64,000 nucleotides of DNA from contig NZ_CP115913.1 of NCBI RefSeq assembly GCF_027938815.1, positions 4,870,001-4,934,000 of the forward strand, written 5' to 3'. Shown here in pieces: positions 52,765 through 62,347 of the stretch. The stretch comes from Oceanirhabdus sp. W0125-5. Its GTDB lineage: Bacteria > Bacillota > Clostridia > Clostridiales > Clostridiaceae. The notes under the pieces are model-generated. The model saw only the letters and a program-made list of their open reading frames with translations. It did no database searches and had not been told where the DNA came from. Within the stretch, counting starts at the first letter, position 1, and each line of letters opens with the position of its first letter. A program made the position numbers and the translations under genes.

Positions 52765-53346
52765 TTAGTTAATTCTCATAATACTCAAATTTCCACCAAT
52801 TGAGGAATTACATCCTCCAATATTAATCAACCCATCAGAAGCATTATTTAAAGAATATCTATCATTTTTCTTTGCATTAAATATAACTGATGAACGATTC
52901 ATAATATTTGGTGCACCATCAATCCCTTGATATATTGTATACACTCTGCTAAGAACATCATAGTCATCCTCTCTGTTCAATGTAAAGGACAAATATACTG
53001 TACCTAATCCTGATGATGGTGTGACATTTATACTCCATTGTGCTACATATACCCCATCCTGATTAAATACAAATTCACTTGTATTCTCATCATAATAAAT
53101 TCTGCAATCATTATCTTGATGCTCTCTAGTAATATTAAAAGCAATTCTCTCTCCACTTAGAGTTGCTGCTTGAGCATTCTTTATCCATGCTTGTATACCA
53201 CATCTTGAGCTTTGATTTTCACTATTCTGACTCTGAGTATTTTTATTACAATTACTCCTACCCCTATAATTATCATTAGCATTCGCTGGGATATAATAAT
53301 ATTCTTTTGTATTTTGATCATATCCTACTCTTGCAGTAGATTTCAT
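52765..53346 (-). CDS. C1q/BclA-C-terminal-like protein
   Basis: About 193 residues. No signal peptide or collagen repeat; a short Asn/Ser/Gln-rich stretch (about 25-48) leads into a jelly-roll-like domain (FNQDGVYVAQWSINVTPSSG, VIFNAKKNDRYSLNNASDG) resembling the trimeric C-terminal domain of exosporium glycoprotein BclA and of TNF/C1q proteins. In a spore-former this suggests a spore-surface protein. The start is uncertain: GTG at 53358 is too close to the AAGG site and ATG at 53346 rather far. Confidence 0.65.
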   Translation of the reverse strand: MKSTARVGYDQNTKEYYYIPANANDNYRGRSNCNKNTQSQNSENQSSRCGIQAWIKNAQAATLSGERIAFNITREHQDNDCRIYYDENTSEFVFNQDGVYVAQWSINVTPSSGLGTVYLSFTLNREDDYDVLSRVYTIYQGIDGAPNIMNRSSVIFNAKKNDRYSLNNASDGLINIGGCNSSIGGNLSIMRIN

Positions 53347-53531
53347 GATTTTTTTCACTACCTTTTAATTTATTATTGTAATTCTTTATACTAAACGCCA
53401 CTCTATTTTATATTGTCTATCGAAACCGAACTTCCCATAGGGAAAAAAATAAGTTCTTAATGTATTATACTCATTTACAAGGTTTTATGTTCTAAATTCC
53501 TGTCGAACAATAAAAAAAGCCTTGCTTTTTA

Positions 53532-53646
53532 AGTTGAAAATGGAAAGTGGAAAATTGAAAACGATTGATGGTTCTGCTTACGCAGAACCCACATTTTTTT
53601 GTTCTTTAGAACAATGGGAGTTTACTCATTTTATCTCAGATAAAAT
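53532..53646 (+). repeat. multi-hairpin dispersed repeat, copy B
   Basis: Tail AAAATGGAAAGTGGAAAATTG, then GGTTCTGC / GCAGAACC (53570-53589), TTGTTC / GAACAA (53599-53614), GAGTTTACTC (53618-53627) and ATTTTATCT / AGATAAAAT (53628-53646). The fullest copy in the window. Fills the space between two minus-strand genes, in the opposite orientation. The 130 bases to its left (53400-53531) show nothing further. Confidence 0.75.
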
Positions 53647-53664
53647 TTTGTAATATAACAATTG

Positions 53665-54960
53665 CTAAAAATCTATTCCTTTACTTTCAGAAATATCATC
53701 GGATATGATGGCAATCCCTTTCACTTTTCTACCCTGCGGTACTTTAGGTTGAATTGATGGATTCAGTGGATACTCGTTTCCATCAAACTTCAGTTCTGCA
53801 TAAAAAGGCTTTATTCCACCACCTGAAACATACATTATCAAATCATTGTATCCATTTGTTTTATTTTCACTGATAATGATAGGATTATTTACAAGAGTAA
53901 AGTTTGAAAGAAGATTATATTCTCCATGAACTTCCTTGAATATAACCCCACTGCATCCCCCAGTTCCACAAGTTGTAATTCCTACTAAGTAAACAAAGAT
54001 TTCTGGAATTCCATCTCCATCAATATCTATTTTATTATAGTAGTACTTAACCTTATCTATTCCTCTTTGTAATCCATATATTTTTGCAAAAGCATCTTCT
54101 AATTTTATATTTTTCCTTGTTTCAGAATACCTATATTGAATCTTTGAAAAATCTATCCCATCTTCATTTTTTTCTACAATGTAATCTCTTCTACTAAAAG
54201 TTTCTTGTACGTTACCTTTTTCACCAAATACACCTACTGTTTGAAAAAAATGTTCAAAAGCCTGCTTATCCCACTTAAGAGATGTTTGTACATACCCTAA
54301 ACCATCTGCATTATATCTACCTGCAATTCTTTGTACTGCATACAATTCATATACCCCATCTCCTTGAAAATCAATAGGATATAATCCTCCTAATGGATTT
54401 ACCCATCCTTTAATAGGTTTGTTTAATTTACCACTTTTATTATAAATAGCTGCTAAGTATTCTTCTCCCTTATATACTAAATCTATTATATATTTTATAT
54501 TTGTCTTTTTACTTATAACTTCTACCTTATAATTATCTATATAGTTTACATAACATTGATATTCTTCATTGAATTTTTCGAAATCGAAAAGCTTATTAGG
54601 CTTGTTATTTAAAAAAGAATATATATAATAAAAACCAAATCCACCACTTCCCCCAGATGCTATACTGATTAATATATCCTCCACTTTATCTCCTGAAAAA
54701 TCACCTAAAAATAGATTTGGATTATATCCTGCATTTTCTTTAAGAGGAATAATAAACTCCCTATTGGTTTTACCATCAATAATTTTCAATTTTATATTTT
54801 CTCTAAAAGGACTTTCCGAACCAAAAGTTTTTTCTCCTATTAAGTACACTTGGTCAGCAATTCCATCCCCATTTACATCGCCTTCTTTAAAGTCTAAAAC
54901 ATAATGTTCTTTATTATTTATTTCAATTTTTCTTTGAAAATACATAGGATTGAAGTACAT
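53665..54960 (-). CDS. FG-GAP/VCBS-like repeat protein
   Basis: 431 residues with four spaced calcium-loop-like motifs: DVNGDGIADQVYLIG, DFSGDKVEDILIS, DFQGDGVYELYAVQ and DIDGDGIPEIFVYL. They divide the protein into beta-propeller-like blades. There is no signal peptide, which is unusual for FG-GAP proteins, and suggests that it acts inside, perhaps on the mother-cell side of a spore; this is inference. A Cys pair in TTCGTGGCSG lies in the last block. Confidence 0.7.
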   Translation of the reverse strand: MYFNPMYFQRKIEINNKEHYVLDFKEGDVNGDGIADQVYLIGEKTFGSESPFRENIKLKIIDGKTNREFIIPLKENAGYNPNLFLGDFSGDKVEDILISIASGGSGGFGFYYIYSFLNNKPNKLFDFEKFNEEYQCYVNYIDNYKVEVISKKTNIKYIIDLVYKGEEYLAAIYNKSGKLNKPIKGWVNPLGGLYPIDFQGDGVYELYAVQRIAGRYNADGLGYVQTSLKWDKQAFEHFFQTVGVFGEKGNVQETFSRRDYIVEKNEDGIDFSKIQYRYSETRKNIKLEDAFAKIYGLQRGIDKVKYYYNKIDIDGDGIPEIFVYLVGITTCGTGGCSGVIFKEVHGEYNLLSNFTLVNNPIIISENKTNGYNDLIMYVSGGGIKPFYAELKFDGNEYPLNPSIQPKVPQGRKVKGIAIISDDISESKGIDF

Positions 54961-55057
54961 ATTTTATCTCCTAAAATTATTACATTTATATATAATATGT
55001 ACAATTAATATATATGCTTTATTGATTTTCTATTTCTTTTACATGGATGATAGAATC

Positions 55058-56104
55058 TTAAGTATTACAAAATTCATCTTCTAACTCTTTAGACAATAAT
55101 TCAACATTCTTATCTAACCACCTGCACATATTTGTTCTCCAAAATCCAAATTGAAGTAACTCTTCATTATACTTTTCAGGTGATAAAATATATTGTTTAT
55201 ATCCAAATGAACTTCTTGCAAGATGAAAATAATACAAGTATGGCATCATCTTTACATCATATGGACTTATTAAGTTATGTTCTAGATATAGTTTTATGTA
55301 TTCTTTAAAGTTATCAATATCAATTTGCAACCCCTCTTTACATTTAGGATCAGCATATGTGTATGATCGAATTATCTCCCAGCATATTGGCAAGCTGCAG
55401 GAATCAGTAAAATCAATTATTGCATTAATCTTATTTTCACCACATATAATCTGAAGTAATGAATAATCCCCTTGACTATTTGAAACAGTAAACTTATCAT
55501 AATCAAATTGAAACTTTGTTATTTTAGGAAGTATTGATAATCTGAACTTCAAGTCTTCTACTATCTTTAATCTAATTGATTCATCTTTAACATTTCTTGA
55601 TTTTTCTATCAAATCTTCATATATTTCTTTTGCTCTTTGAATATTACTTTCCAAGAAAAGCCTTTCCCCAAACCTATCTTTCACATTTGGATAACCCTTT
55701 AACTCATTATGTATTTTCCCAAGATATATTGCTGAGTCCTTAATCAGCCACTTAGGAGCTGTATTCATTTTGTAAGTTGTTCCTTCAATAAAAGACTGCA
55801 AATGAAATATATGATTTTTATATTCCCATATGTACTTTCCATTGAATGTCTTATAAAATTCTGAAGTTGGAATATCTCGTTTCTTTAAAAATTTATTTAT
55901 CTTATATTCTTCTTGTACTTTCTCGTATGAATAGTTACTCTGTATTTCTTTTAAAAAATATTGCTTATCAGTACATATGATATGGTAGCAATTAGCACTA
56001 CTATTATCAATATGTATAATATCCTGTATGTTATCGATACCATACTTATCTCTAAGTACTTTCTCTATTTCTTTAAGAGTAAGAACAGATTTTTCTAGAG
56101 CCAT
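55058..56104 (-). CDS. APH-like kinase family protein, possibly CotS-related
   Basis: About 348 residues (ATG 56104 after GGGAGGTGG). The kinase catalytic loop reads SNSQGDYSLLQII: the HGD His is Gln and the Asn of the loop is also changed, though the catalytic Asp remains, and AIIDFTD keeps the metal Asp. The fold and length resemble CotS/YutH-type spore-coat kinases and homoserine-kinase-like proteins. It may be a weakened enzyme or have a structural role. Confidence 0.75.
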   Translation of the reverse strand: MALEKSVLTLKEIEKVLRDKYGIDNIQDIIHIDNSSANCYHIICTDKQYFLKEIQSNYSYEKVQEEYKINKFLKKRDIPTSEFYKTFNGKYIWEYKNHIFHLQSFIEGTTYKMNTAPKWLIKDSAIYLGKIHNELKGYPNVKDRFGERLFLESNIQRAKEIYEDLIEKSRNVKDESIRLKIVEDLKFRLSILPKITKFQFDYDKFTVSNSQGDYSLLQIICGENKINAIIDFTDSCSLPICWEIIRSYTYADPKCKEGLQIDIDNFKEYIKLYLEHNLISPYDVKMMPYLYYFHLARSSFGYKQYILSPEKYNEELLQFGFWRTNMCRWLDKNVELLSKELEDEFCNT

Positions 56105-56348
56105 TGTTACTCCACCTCCCTTACCCAAAGTATAGGACTTTGAAAAACAACTTTCAACCATATTTTGCTAACATGCATTTTTAACATACTAAGTTGCACA
56201 CTTATTATAATCTAACCGAATCCCACTTTAACCCATATAAGAGAAATCATGTGATATAATTAAAAAATAAAAAATTTTAATAATTAACTAACCTATCAAC
56301 TACTCCCGTTACTATATAGGTGAATGCAAAAAATTAGGTGGTGAGAAA

Positions 56349-58019
56349 ATGGATTATCAAAAACTTTTTAAACAAATAACTGATGAATACTCAGCTAAGA
56401 TTCTTAACTGGGCTGTAAAAAAGACAGGTAGCCGTATAGATGGTGAAGACTTGGCTCAGGAAGTTCTATTACAGGTATTTTCAGCTATTACAAAAGAAAA
56501 AAAGATTGAAAAAATTGAAAATTTCATCTGGAAGGTAGCTCATTTTGTATGGTGTAATAATCTTAGAACATTATCAAAACATAAGAATTCTGCATTAATA
56601 GATGAATCACTCTGGGATGGCTTCGACTTTGTCAAAGATATTATAGAAAAAGAAGCTATTGCATATGAGCTTGATTACATGAGAAGAAAGATTGCTGATT
56701 TAAGCTATATAAAAAGAGAAGCGATGATTCTCCATTATCTCGATGGCTTATCAATAGTAGAAGTGGCAAAGAAATTGAATATTACTGATAGTGCCGTAAA
56801 GTGGCACCTATTTGACGCACGAAAAAAAATGAAAAGGGAGTTTGATAGTATGAAAAAAGATAATTCTTATGTTTACAGACCAGGAAAATTAATTTTAGGT
56901 TTATCCGGTATGCCTGGACCTAATCCTGATACTAAAAGAGTTAATGAAAGTTTAATTAGACAAAACATTTGCCTCCTATGCTACAATAATTTAAAAACTA
57001 TAGATGAAATTTCAAAGTTAACAGGGGTACCAAAACCTTATTTAGAATTTGATCTTAACTGGCTTATTGACAGAGAATTTCTAACTCTTAATGGTAACAA
57101 ATACAGCACAACTTTTCCTATTATAGGCAAGAAACATAGACAAGATATAGGAGATTTATATAGTAAAACTCGAACAGACTATATCGATAAAATCATTAAT
57201 TATTTATATAATCATGAATCAGATATTAAAAAAATAGGATTTTATGGTTCAGATTTTGAAACTGAAAAGCTCATGTGGTCAATTATTATGCTGTTCCTAA
57301 GCTATTTTAGTAGAAATTCTGATATTGCAGTTAAGCTTAAAGAAAAAAATGATAGACCTATTCGCCCAGATGGTGGACAATATTATATAATTGGTAATGA
57401 CTTGTCTGATAATCAAAAGTTAAATCCAAATGGATACTTTACTCCAAAAGGTTGGAGCGATTTCTATGGTATATGTTCTGATATTTGTGCCACTAATGGT
57501 GAATACGAAAGTTATTATTGGCTAGGTCTTTACAATTTTAAAGGTTCCAGTTATCATCCTGAAATTGTTAGTGATACAAATAAAAACTCTCGAAAATTAT
57601 GGCATAAACTATTTTGTTCATTGATTGATACTGATTTTGATATCAATAAATTATCTGTTGAAGATAAAGAGAAATTGGCTATAAATGTACAGAATGGTAT
57701 AGTATCAAAAAATAATGATAAGTTTAAACCAAACTTTATTATTATGTCAAAAGAACAACTCACACAACTTCAAGAAGAAATTTTTGTACCTTTATTAAAA
57801 AAACTAGAACCAAAGACAAAAGAACTTGTTGAAATTATATCTGAAATGCATTCTAAAAATATGCCTCCAGTTAATAAAGGTTGTATTGACTATTTTACTT
57901 ATCTTGACTTATGGTATTTTGGTATTTACACATATATATTTGCTGCACAGGATAAAAAGCTTTATATTCCCCCAACACCTGAAGCTGGTACCCCTCTTAC
58001 GTTAGTTTTAATAAAATAA
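56349..58019 (+). CDS. ECF-type sigma factor with a 380-residue C-terminal extension
   Basis: 556 residues. Residues 1-165 form a normal ECF sigma factor: region 2 with DLAQEVLLQVF, and region 4 with SYIKREAMILHYLDGLSIVEVAKKL and AVKWHLFDARKKMKRE. The following 380 residues begin with the conserved-looking RPGKLILGLSGMPGPNPDT, contain a winged-helix-like part (IDEISKLTGVPKPYLEFDLNWLIDREFL) and an alpha/beta part with many Trp/Tyr residues. No membrane segment. Such long extensions often control the sigma factor; this one is not recognised. GGTGGTGAG ribosome site; read alone, ends with a terminator. Confidence 0.85.
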   Translation: MDYQKLFKQITDEYSAKILNWAVKKTGSRIDGEDLAQEVLLQVFSAITKEKKIEKIENFIWKVAHFVWCNNLRTLSKHKNSALIDESLWDGFDFVKDIIEKEAIAYELDYMRRKIADLSYIKREAMILHYLDGLSIVEVAKKLNITDSAVKWHLFDARKKMKREFDSMKKDNSYVYRPGKLILGLSGMPGPNPDTKRVNESLIRQNICLLCYNNLKTIDEISKLTGVPKPYLEFDLNWLIDREFLTLNGNKYSTTFPIIGKKHRQDIGDLYSKTRTDYIDKIINYLYNHESDIKKIGFYGSDFETEKLMWSIIMLFLSYFSRNSDIAVKLKEKNDRPIRPDGGQYYIIGNDLSDNQKLNPNGYFTPKGWSDFYGICSDICATNGEYESYYWLGLYNFKGSSYHPEIVSDTNKNSRKLWHKLFCSLIDTDFDINKLSVEDKEKLAINVQNGIVSKNNDKFKPNFIIMSKEQLTQLQEEIFVPLLKKLEPKTKELVEIISEMHSKNMPPVNKGCIDYFTYLDLWYFGIYTYIFAAQDKKLYIPPTPEAGTPLTLVLIK

Positions 58020-58029
58020 GTATTAAACA

Positions 58030-58061
58030 AAAACCGCTAAACAATGGTGTTTGGCGGTTTT
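58030..58061 (+). terminator. terminator after the ECF sigma gene
   Basis: AAAACCGCTAAACA / TGTTTGGCGGTTTT with a 4-base loop (ATGG), 11 bases beyond the stop codon, followed by T-rich DNA. Convergent with the lipoprotein gene at 58105. Confidence 0.85.
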
Positions 58062-58104
58062 ATATGTATATGAAAAACATCTCCAACAAAATGAATTGTA
58101 TACA

Positions 58105-59316
58105 TTACCAAACATTAATCTCTGTTATACAAGTATCTCTATACACGGTTCCTTCATATACCTCAAGTATAGTTATTTTGATATTATCTGTTTTTATTTT
58201 TCTTCCAAACTCAAAACTTTGATACCAATCATCATCTTTTAAATCAAAAGTATAAATACTGCCATCTGATAATTGAACTTCCATCTTCTTTACTCTATTG
58301 TTCTTTTTAAATAATTCACTTGACTTTCCATAGCCATTTCTAATATCTATTCCTGATACAAATATCTCTTTATCACTTTCAAAAGCAATCCATTCTCCAA
58401 TACCATCCTCAGCAGTTCCTTCAACCCAAGCAGTATCAAATGCCCCATCATCTACTAAATAAGGATTATAATCATATCCCCCCTCAGTTAAAACTGATGA
58501 TGCATATATTTTATCCCAAGTTATAAAAGAAAATTGTATCCCATTATTATCATCTATATAATCATCTACTGTAAACCCTTTAATATTTGTTATTTTCCAT
58601 TTATCATCAATTAATTCTATAGTATAAATCGCATCACCCGCTTGTCCATCACCTGGATCCCAAAATGTTTCTATTGCTACTTCTTTTAGCATTTCTTCAT
58701 CTTTTATAATCTTAACCTTTGATTTTTTATCAAAAAAGTTTGCCCCTTCTCCAGATGCATATATTACTGCCAGTTTATTATTAAACACTTTAAAATGCTC
58801 TCTTCTTAATTGATACATTATTGTTTTATCTGTATAATAATCTCCAAGTAAGTCTGTTACTTCTTCCATGGTATTCAATATGCCACAATACTCATGCCAA
58901 ATTTCAGTATAGACTTTTCCATCCCATTTTCTAACAACTTTCCCTGCTGCTTTACCACCGTATGTTCCATTCTCATCTCTTACCCCTAAATATCCTAGTA
59001 TATACTCTGATGTCAAGATATAATCCTTTATTTCTTCTACATTAGTTTTTTTAAGATCATAATCATTATTTTTTAGATATTCAAGATTTTTAAATCTTTC
59101 CTCATAAATACTTCCTCTAAACATAGATTTATCAGTTTTTGTTTTTTCATTACTTTCTTCTTGAATATCAACTTTATTGTCTTCTTGATTTTCCACTTGC
59201 CTATTACTAGAAATTTGAACATTATCTGTATTGTTATTTCCTTTACAGGCTGTAGTCCCCATAATAACAATTAACATTATAAAATAAGTAATTTTTCTTA
59301 ATGATTTTTTATTCAT
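58105..59316 (-). CDS. lipoprotein with discoidin-like (NADase-type glycan-binding) C-terminal domain
   Basis: 403 residues. Signal with lipobox GTTAC (Cys24), an acidic linker (about 25-70), a middle domain, and a C-terminal beta-sandwich (about 270-403) with LVDDGAFDTAWVEG, IGEWIAFESDKEI and ISGI-like strands, as in the NADase-type glycan-binding/discoidin family. Such domains bind sugars or cell-surface ligands. Its middle part (DKWKITNIKGF) looks like a NTF2-like region. Attached to the outer face of the membrane. Own ribosome site AGGAAAG. Confidence 0.72.
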   Translation of the reverse strand: MNKKSLRKITYFIMLIVIMGTTACKGNNNTDNVQISSNRQVENQEDNKVDIQEESNEKTKTDKSMFRGSIYEERFKNLEYLKNNDYDLKKTNVEEIKDYILTSEYILGYLGVRDENGTYGGKAAGKVVRKWDGKVYTEIWHEYCGILNTMEEVTDLLGDYYTDKTIMYQLRREHFKVFNNKLAVIYASGEGANFFDKKSKVKIIKDEEMLKEVAIETFWDPGDGQAGDAIYTIELIDDKWKITNIKGFTVDDYIDDNNGIQFSFITWDKIYASSVLTEGGYDYNPYLVDDGAFDTAWVEGTAEDGIGEWIAFESDKEIFVSGIDIRNGYGKSSELFKKNNRVKKMEVQLSDGSIYTFDLKDDDWYQSFEFGRKIKTDNIKITILEVYEGTVYRDTCITEINVW

Positions 59317-59430
59317 TAACTTTCCTCCTAAAATCTAGTGCCATAATTTATTAATAAATATTACAATAATGTAAATCTATATGAAATTATATCATTTATT
59401 GGTATGAATAACTAGATAATAAAGAAAAAA

Positions 59431-59456
59431 ATGCTTAGTGCAGCAGCACTAAGCAT
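59431..59456 (-). terminator. terminator overlapping the end of the gene at 59449
   Basis: ATGCTTAGTGC / GCACTAAGCAT with a 4-base loop; the stop codon of the membrane-protein gene lies within the stem. T run follows on the minus strand. Confidence 0.8.
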
Positions 59457-59853
59457 CCTTATTTATAAATATTATTTTTATTGCCTCAGTTCCAATTAGA
59501 ATTTCTATAAACATCAAAATATAAGCATATGATTTTAAATCCTTCAAGTATGGAAGGTAAAATGCACCTACTAGAATAATACTGTAAATGATATATCTAA
59601 CCATACTTAGTTTACGATTTCTATTCAACCTGTTTTTATATATAAGTACCAATCCTATAAATAAAGCCAATACTATCACTGAATGAATCATCATTCCATT
59701 TTGAGTATATATTTTAGATAGGTACTCCATCTTTTTGAAATACAGATGTCTCATAACACCAGCTCTATATCCTGATAAATATTCTAATACTATAAGCGCT
59801 ATTAATATACTAACTTCAACTCCATAAATTAGCGCATTAATAATTTTCTTCAT
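59449..59853 (-). CDS. small polytopic membrane protein
   Basis: About 134 residues with four hydrophobic segments. ATG at 59853 (MKKIINAL) is favoured; the GTG three codons earlier is next to the AGAGGAAA site. It starts 16 bases after the rhodanese lipoprotein gene ends, so it is part of that operon. Possibly the membrane partner of the sulfur-handling lipoprotein, but no motif supports this. Confidence 0.6.
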   Translation of the reverse strand: MKKIINALIYGVEVSILIALIVLEYLSGYRAGVMRHLYFKKMEYLSKIYTQNGMMIHSVIVLALFIGLVLIYKNRLNRNRKLSMVRYIIYSIILVGAFYLPYLKDLKSYAYILMFIEILIGTEAIKIIFINKDA

Positions 59854-59868
59854 TGTGAACACTTTCCT

Positions 59869-61263
59869 CTACTTTGTAGGCTCTCCTGTTTCAATTGGAT
59901 TACCAGAGTCATTACTCCAACCGATCCATCCATCACTGTAAATACCTATGTCATCAAGTCCAAAAACATCAGCATAAGTGTATATCTCAGCAACTCTCCA
60001 ACCACTACCACACATAAATGATAAATGCTTAGTTGTATCTATTCCTTGTTCTTCCCAAAGTGCAATAAACTCTTTTGCATTTCTCATAGTCTTATCTATA
60101 TTTCTATAATAATCTAGAGAATATGAATCTGTTTTACCTGCATAACCAAATACAGCTCCAGGTATTCTACCTTTTATATCATGATATGAATATCCACTTT
60201 CTTTACCTATATGCTCATCCCAAGTACGGTTATCTACTAAAATAAATTTCTCTGGTGTTTTTAATCCAGCTTTTGTTTCATCCATTGTATCAATTACATC
60301 AGGATTTCCTGGAATAACTCCACCGAACTCTGTAACTGCAGCAGGTTTATTGCTTGTAGTTTCAAGTTCATATCCAGCCATAGTCCACGCTGTTGTTCCA
60401 CCATTTAAAACTCTTACATCCTCTACACCGATATATCTTAATACTGTAGCTACTCTGTATGCAGCCATTTGTTCTTCTCCTGTAACTATTACAGTATCTT
60501 CTTTTGTAAAACCATGTTCAAGTACAAACTTTTTAAGCGTTTCGTCATCACCTAACATCCAAGCTGGTGGTGGTTCAACAGAATCTGTATTAATGTGAAA
60601 TGCTGTAGGAATATGCCCATTAGCATAAGAAGTTTTTTCTTCTCCCCAACTTGCTTCAACAATCTTTATATTCTTAGCATTCTCAAAACTTTCAGGTTTC
60701 TTTCCATCAATAATATCTTTAACTATTACTGCTGGTACAATTAACTGATAGTTTTCATATTTCTCCATTGGCAAGCTTTCATCATTTGCCCACTCATTAA
60801 CATCAAATACATATAAATTACTGAATCCTTTACCTTTTAAGTACTCTGCTACTGCTTTTGCATCATTTCCATTAGCATCATATAAAACAATATTCTTATC
60901 TTTTGATATACCTTTTGTTTCAAGTGCTTCATCTAGAATCTTTTCTTTATTATCATCTTCAACTTTTAACCAGTTTGCAGAAAAATCTACTGCACCTTTA
61001 ATTCTCCCACCTCTACTAACTCCATCTAACTTCCATCCATTGAAAGCATCATTTAAACGAGCATCTACTATTACCCAAGAGTTATCTTTTAATGCCTCTT
61101 GAACCTTTTCAGTGTTTATACTAGTATATTCCTCTTTTGAATCATTTTTTATTTCTTGTTTAGAATTATTCTTTACTTCTTGTTTATCTTCTTTACTTGT
61201 ACATCCAACAAGACCGAAAATAACCATCATAATAGATAATATTAATAAAAGCTTTTTCTTCAT
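59869..61263 (-). CDS. triple-rhodanese lipoprotein (sulfurtransferase-like)
   Basis: 464 residues. Lipobox GLVGC (Cys21), a Lys/Glu linker, then three rhodanese-type domains (about 48-165, 175-300, 310-455). Only the third has the active-site loop with Cys (MCGSGWRVAE). The first has ANGNDAKA and the second GEEQMAAYR at that place, so both lack the catalytic Cys. Conserved CH2 features such as DARLNDAFNGWKLDG and RIKGAV are clear in domain 1, and VDNRTWDEHIG in domain 3. Rhodaneses move sulfur from thiosulfate or persulfides to acceptors. Here this would happen outside the membrane. GAGGAG ribosome site. Confidence 0.88.
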   Translation of the reverse strand: MKKKLLLILSIMMVIFGLVGCTSKEDKQEVKNNSKQEIKNDSKEEYTSINTEKVQEALKDNSWVIVDARLNDAFNGWKLDGVSRGGRIKGAVDFSANWLKVEDDNKEKILDEALETKGISKDKNIVLYDANGNDAKAVAEYLKGKGFSNLYVFDVNEWANDESLPMEKYENYQLIVPAVIVKDIIDGKKPESFENAKNIKIVEASWGEEKTSYANGHIPTAFHINTDSVEPPPAWMLGDDETLKKFVLEHGFTKEDTVIVTGEEQMAAYRVATVLRYIGVEDVRVLNGGTTAWTMAGYELETTSNKPAAVTEFGGVIPGNPDVIDTMDETKAGLKTPEKFILVDNRTWDEHIGKESGYSYHDIKGRIPGAVFGYAGKTDSYSLDYYRNIDKTMRNAKEFIALWEEQGIDTTKHLSFMCGSGWRVAEIYTYADVFGLDDIGIYSDGWIGWSNDSGNPIETGEPTK

Positions 61264-61553
61264 AATCTATGGTCAACTCCTCTTACGTTTTTCTGTAATA
61301 GTATATAATTATCTCAAGTCACTGTAAAGAAGTATAGTTTTTTTCTATAGAGAAAGAATTTAACATAGAATTTTCCTATTCAACTAAGCCGTAATCTTAC
61401 AAGGTCAATAAGTCATTTATTTGCTATATTTATTTACAGGATCATATATTCAATAGCATCATTGCACATCTTTGTAGTATAGTAAATTTATCAATTATAT
61501 TAAATAAATACCACGACAAAGAAATTTAACTTAAAAGAAATGGAGAAAAATCG
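61264..61553. other. divergent intergenic region, no visible element
   Basis: The 290 bases between the divergent rhodanese and phosphoesterase genes hold no frame or repeat that I can support. The promoters of both genes must lie here. No clear operator palindrome was found. Confidence 0.4.
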
Positions 61554-62267
61554 ATGAAAAGAATTGCAATATTATCTGATATACATGGAAATATACAAGC
61601 TTTAGAATCAATAGTTACAGATATAAAGAGTAAAAATCTAGATGATGTTATTTGTTTGGGTGATACTATCGCAATTGGCCCTAATCCAAAAGAATGTCTA
61701 GAATTGATTTTAAATGAGAATATTACTCTTATACTGGGAAATCATGAAGAGTATTTTATAGAAGGAACTGATAAGTTCCCTGAAGTTGGTAGTAATGAAA
61801 CAAAACATCAAGAATGGATTAAGTCACAACTTAATAATGAATTACGAGACAAGTTAAAAGAAAAACCATTTATTATACAGAAAAAGATAGAAGGTATAAC
61901 TTTTGCCTTTACCCACTACGCAAGAAAAAATAATAAATTTATTTATATTAATGAAGAAAGGAACATAGAGAATCTTGACAAAATGTTTAGTAATGTAAAA
62001 GCATCTGTAATTTTCTATGGACATGAGCACCATTTAGAGCAAACTAAATTAGTAGGAAATGCTGATTATATTTGTGTAGGTTCCAGTGGATGCAGAAAAG
62101 ACAATAAGACATATTATACATTAATAACAATTGACGATAATATGTACACTGTTGAAAAAGTAAATATAGAATATGATAGGGAAGAATTTCTTAATACTTT
62201 TAATAATTTAAATTATCCTGACAAAGATTTAATTTCAAAGGTGTTTTTTGGTCTTGGTTATAAGTAA
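61554..62267 (+). CDS. calcineurin-like metallophosphoesterase
   Basis: 237 residues. The full set of metal-binding motifs is present: ILSDIHGN (D-x-H), VICLGDTIAIGP (GD), ILGNHEE (GNH[E]), FTHYAR (H) and FYGHEHHLEQ (GHxH), as in the YfcE/PrpE/ApaH-like phosphodiesterases. The substrate can be a cyclic nucleotide, a phosphoprotein or a dinucleoside polyphosphate. It is read alone from the plus strand. Confidence 0.93.
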   Translation: MKRIAILSDIHGNIQALESIVTDIKSKNLDDVICLGDTIAIGPNPKECLELILNENITLILGNHEEYFIEGTDKFPEVGSNETKHQEWIKSQLNNELRDKLKEKPFIIQKKIEGITFAFTHYARKNNKFIYINEERNIENLDKMFSNVKASVIFYGHEHHLEQTKLVGNADYICVGSSGCRKDNKTYYTLITIDDNMYTVEKVNIEYDREEFLNTFNNLNYPDKDLISKVFFGLGYK

Positions 62268-62347
62268 TTGTAAAAGTGTTTAAAAAAGGCCTCTCCCCAT
62301 ATGATTAAATTTGTATAACTAACTCCTTTATAAATTTTAATAATTGT

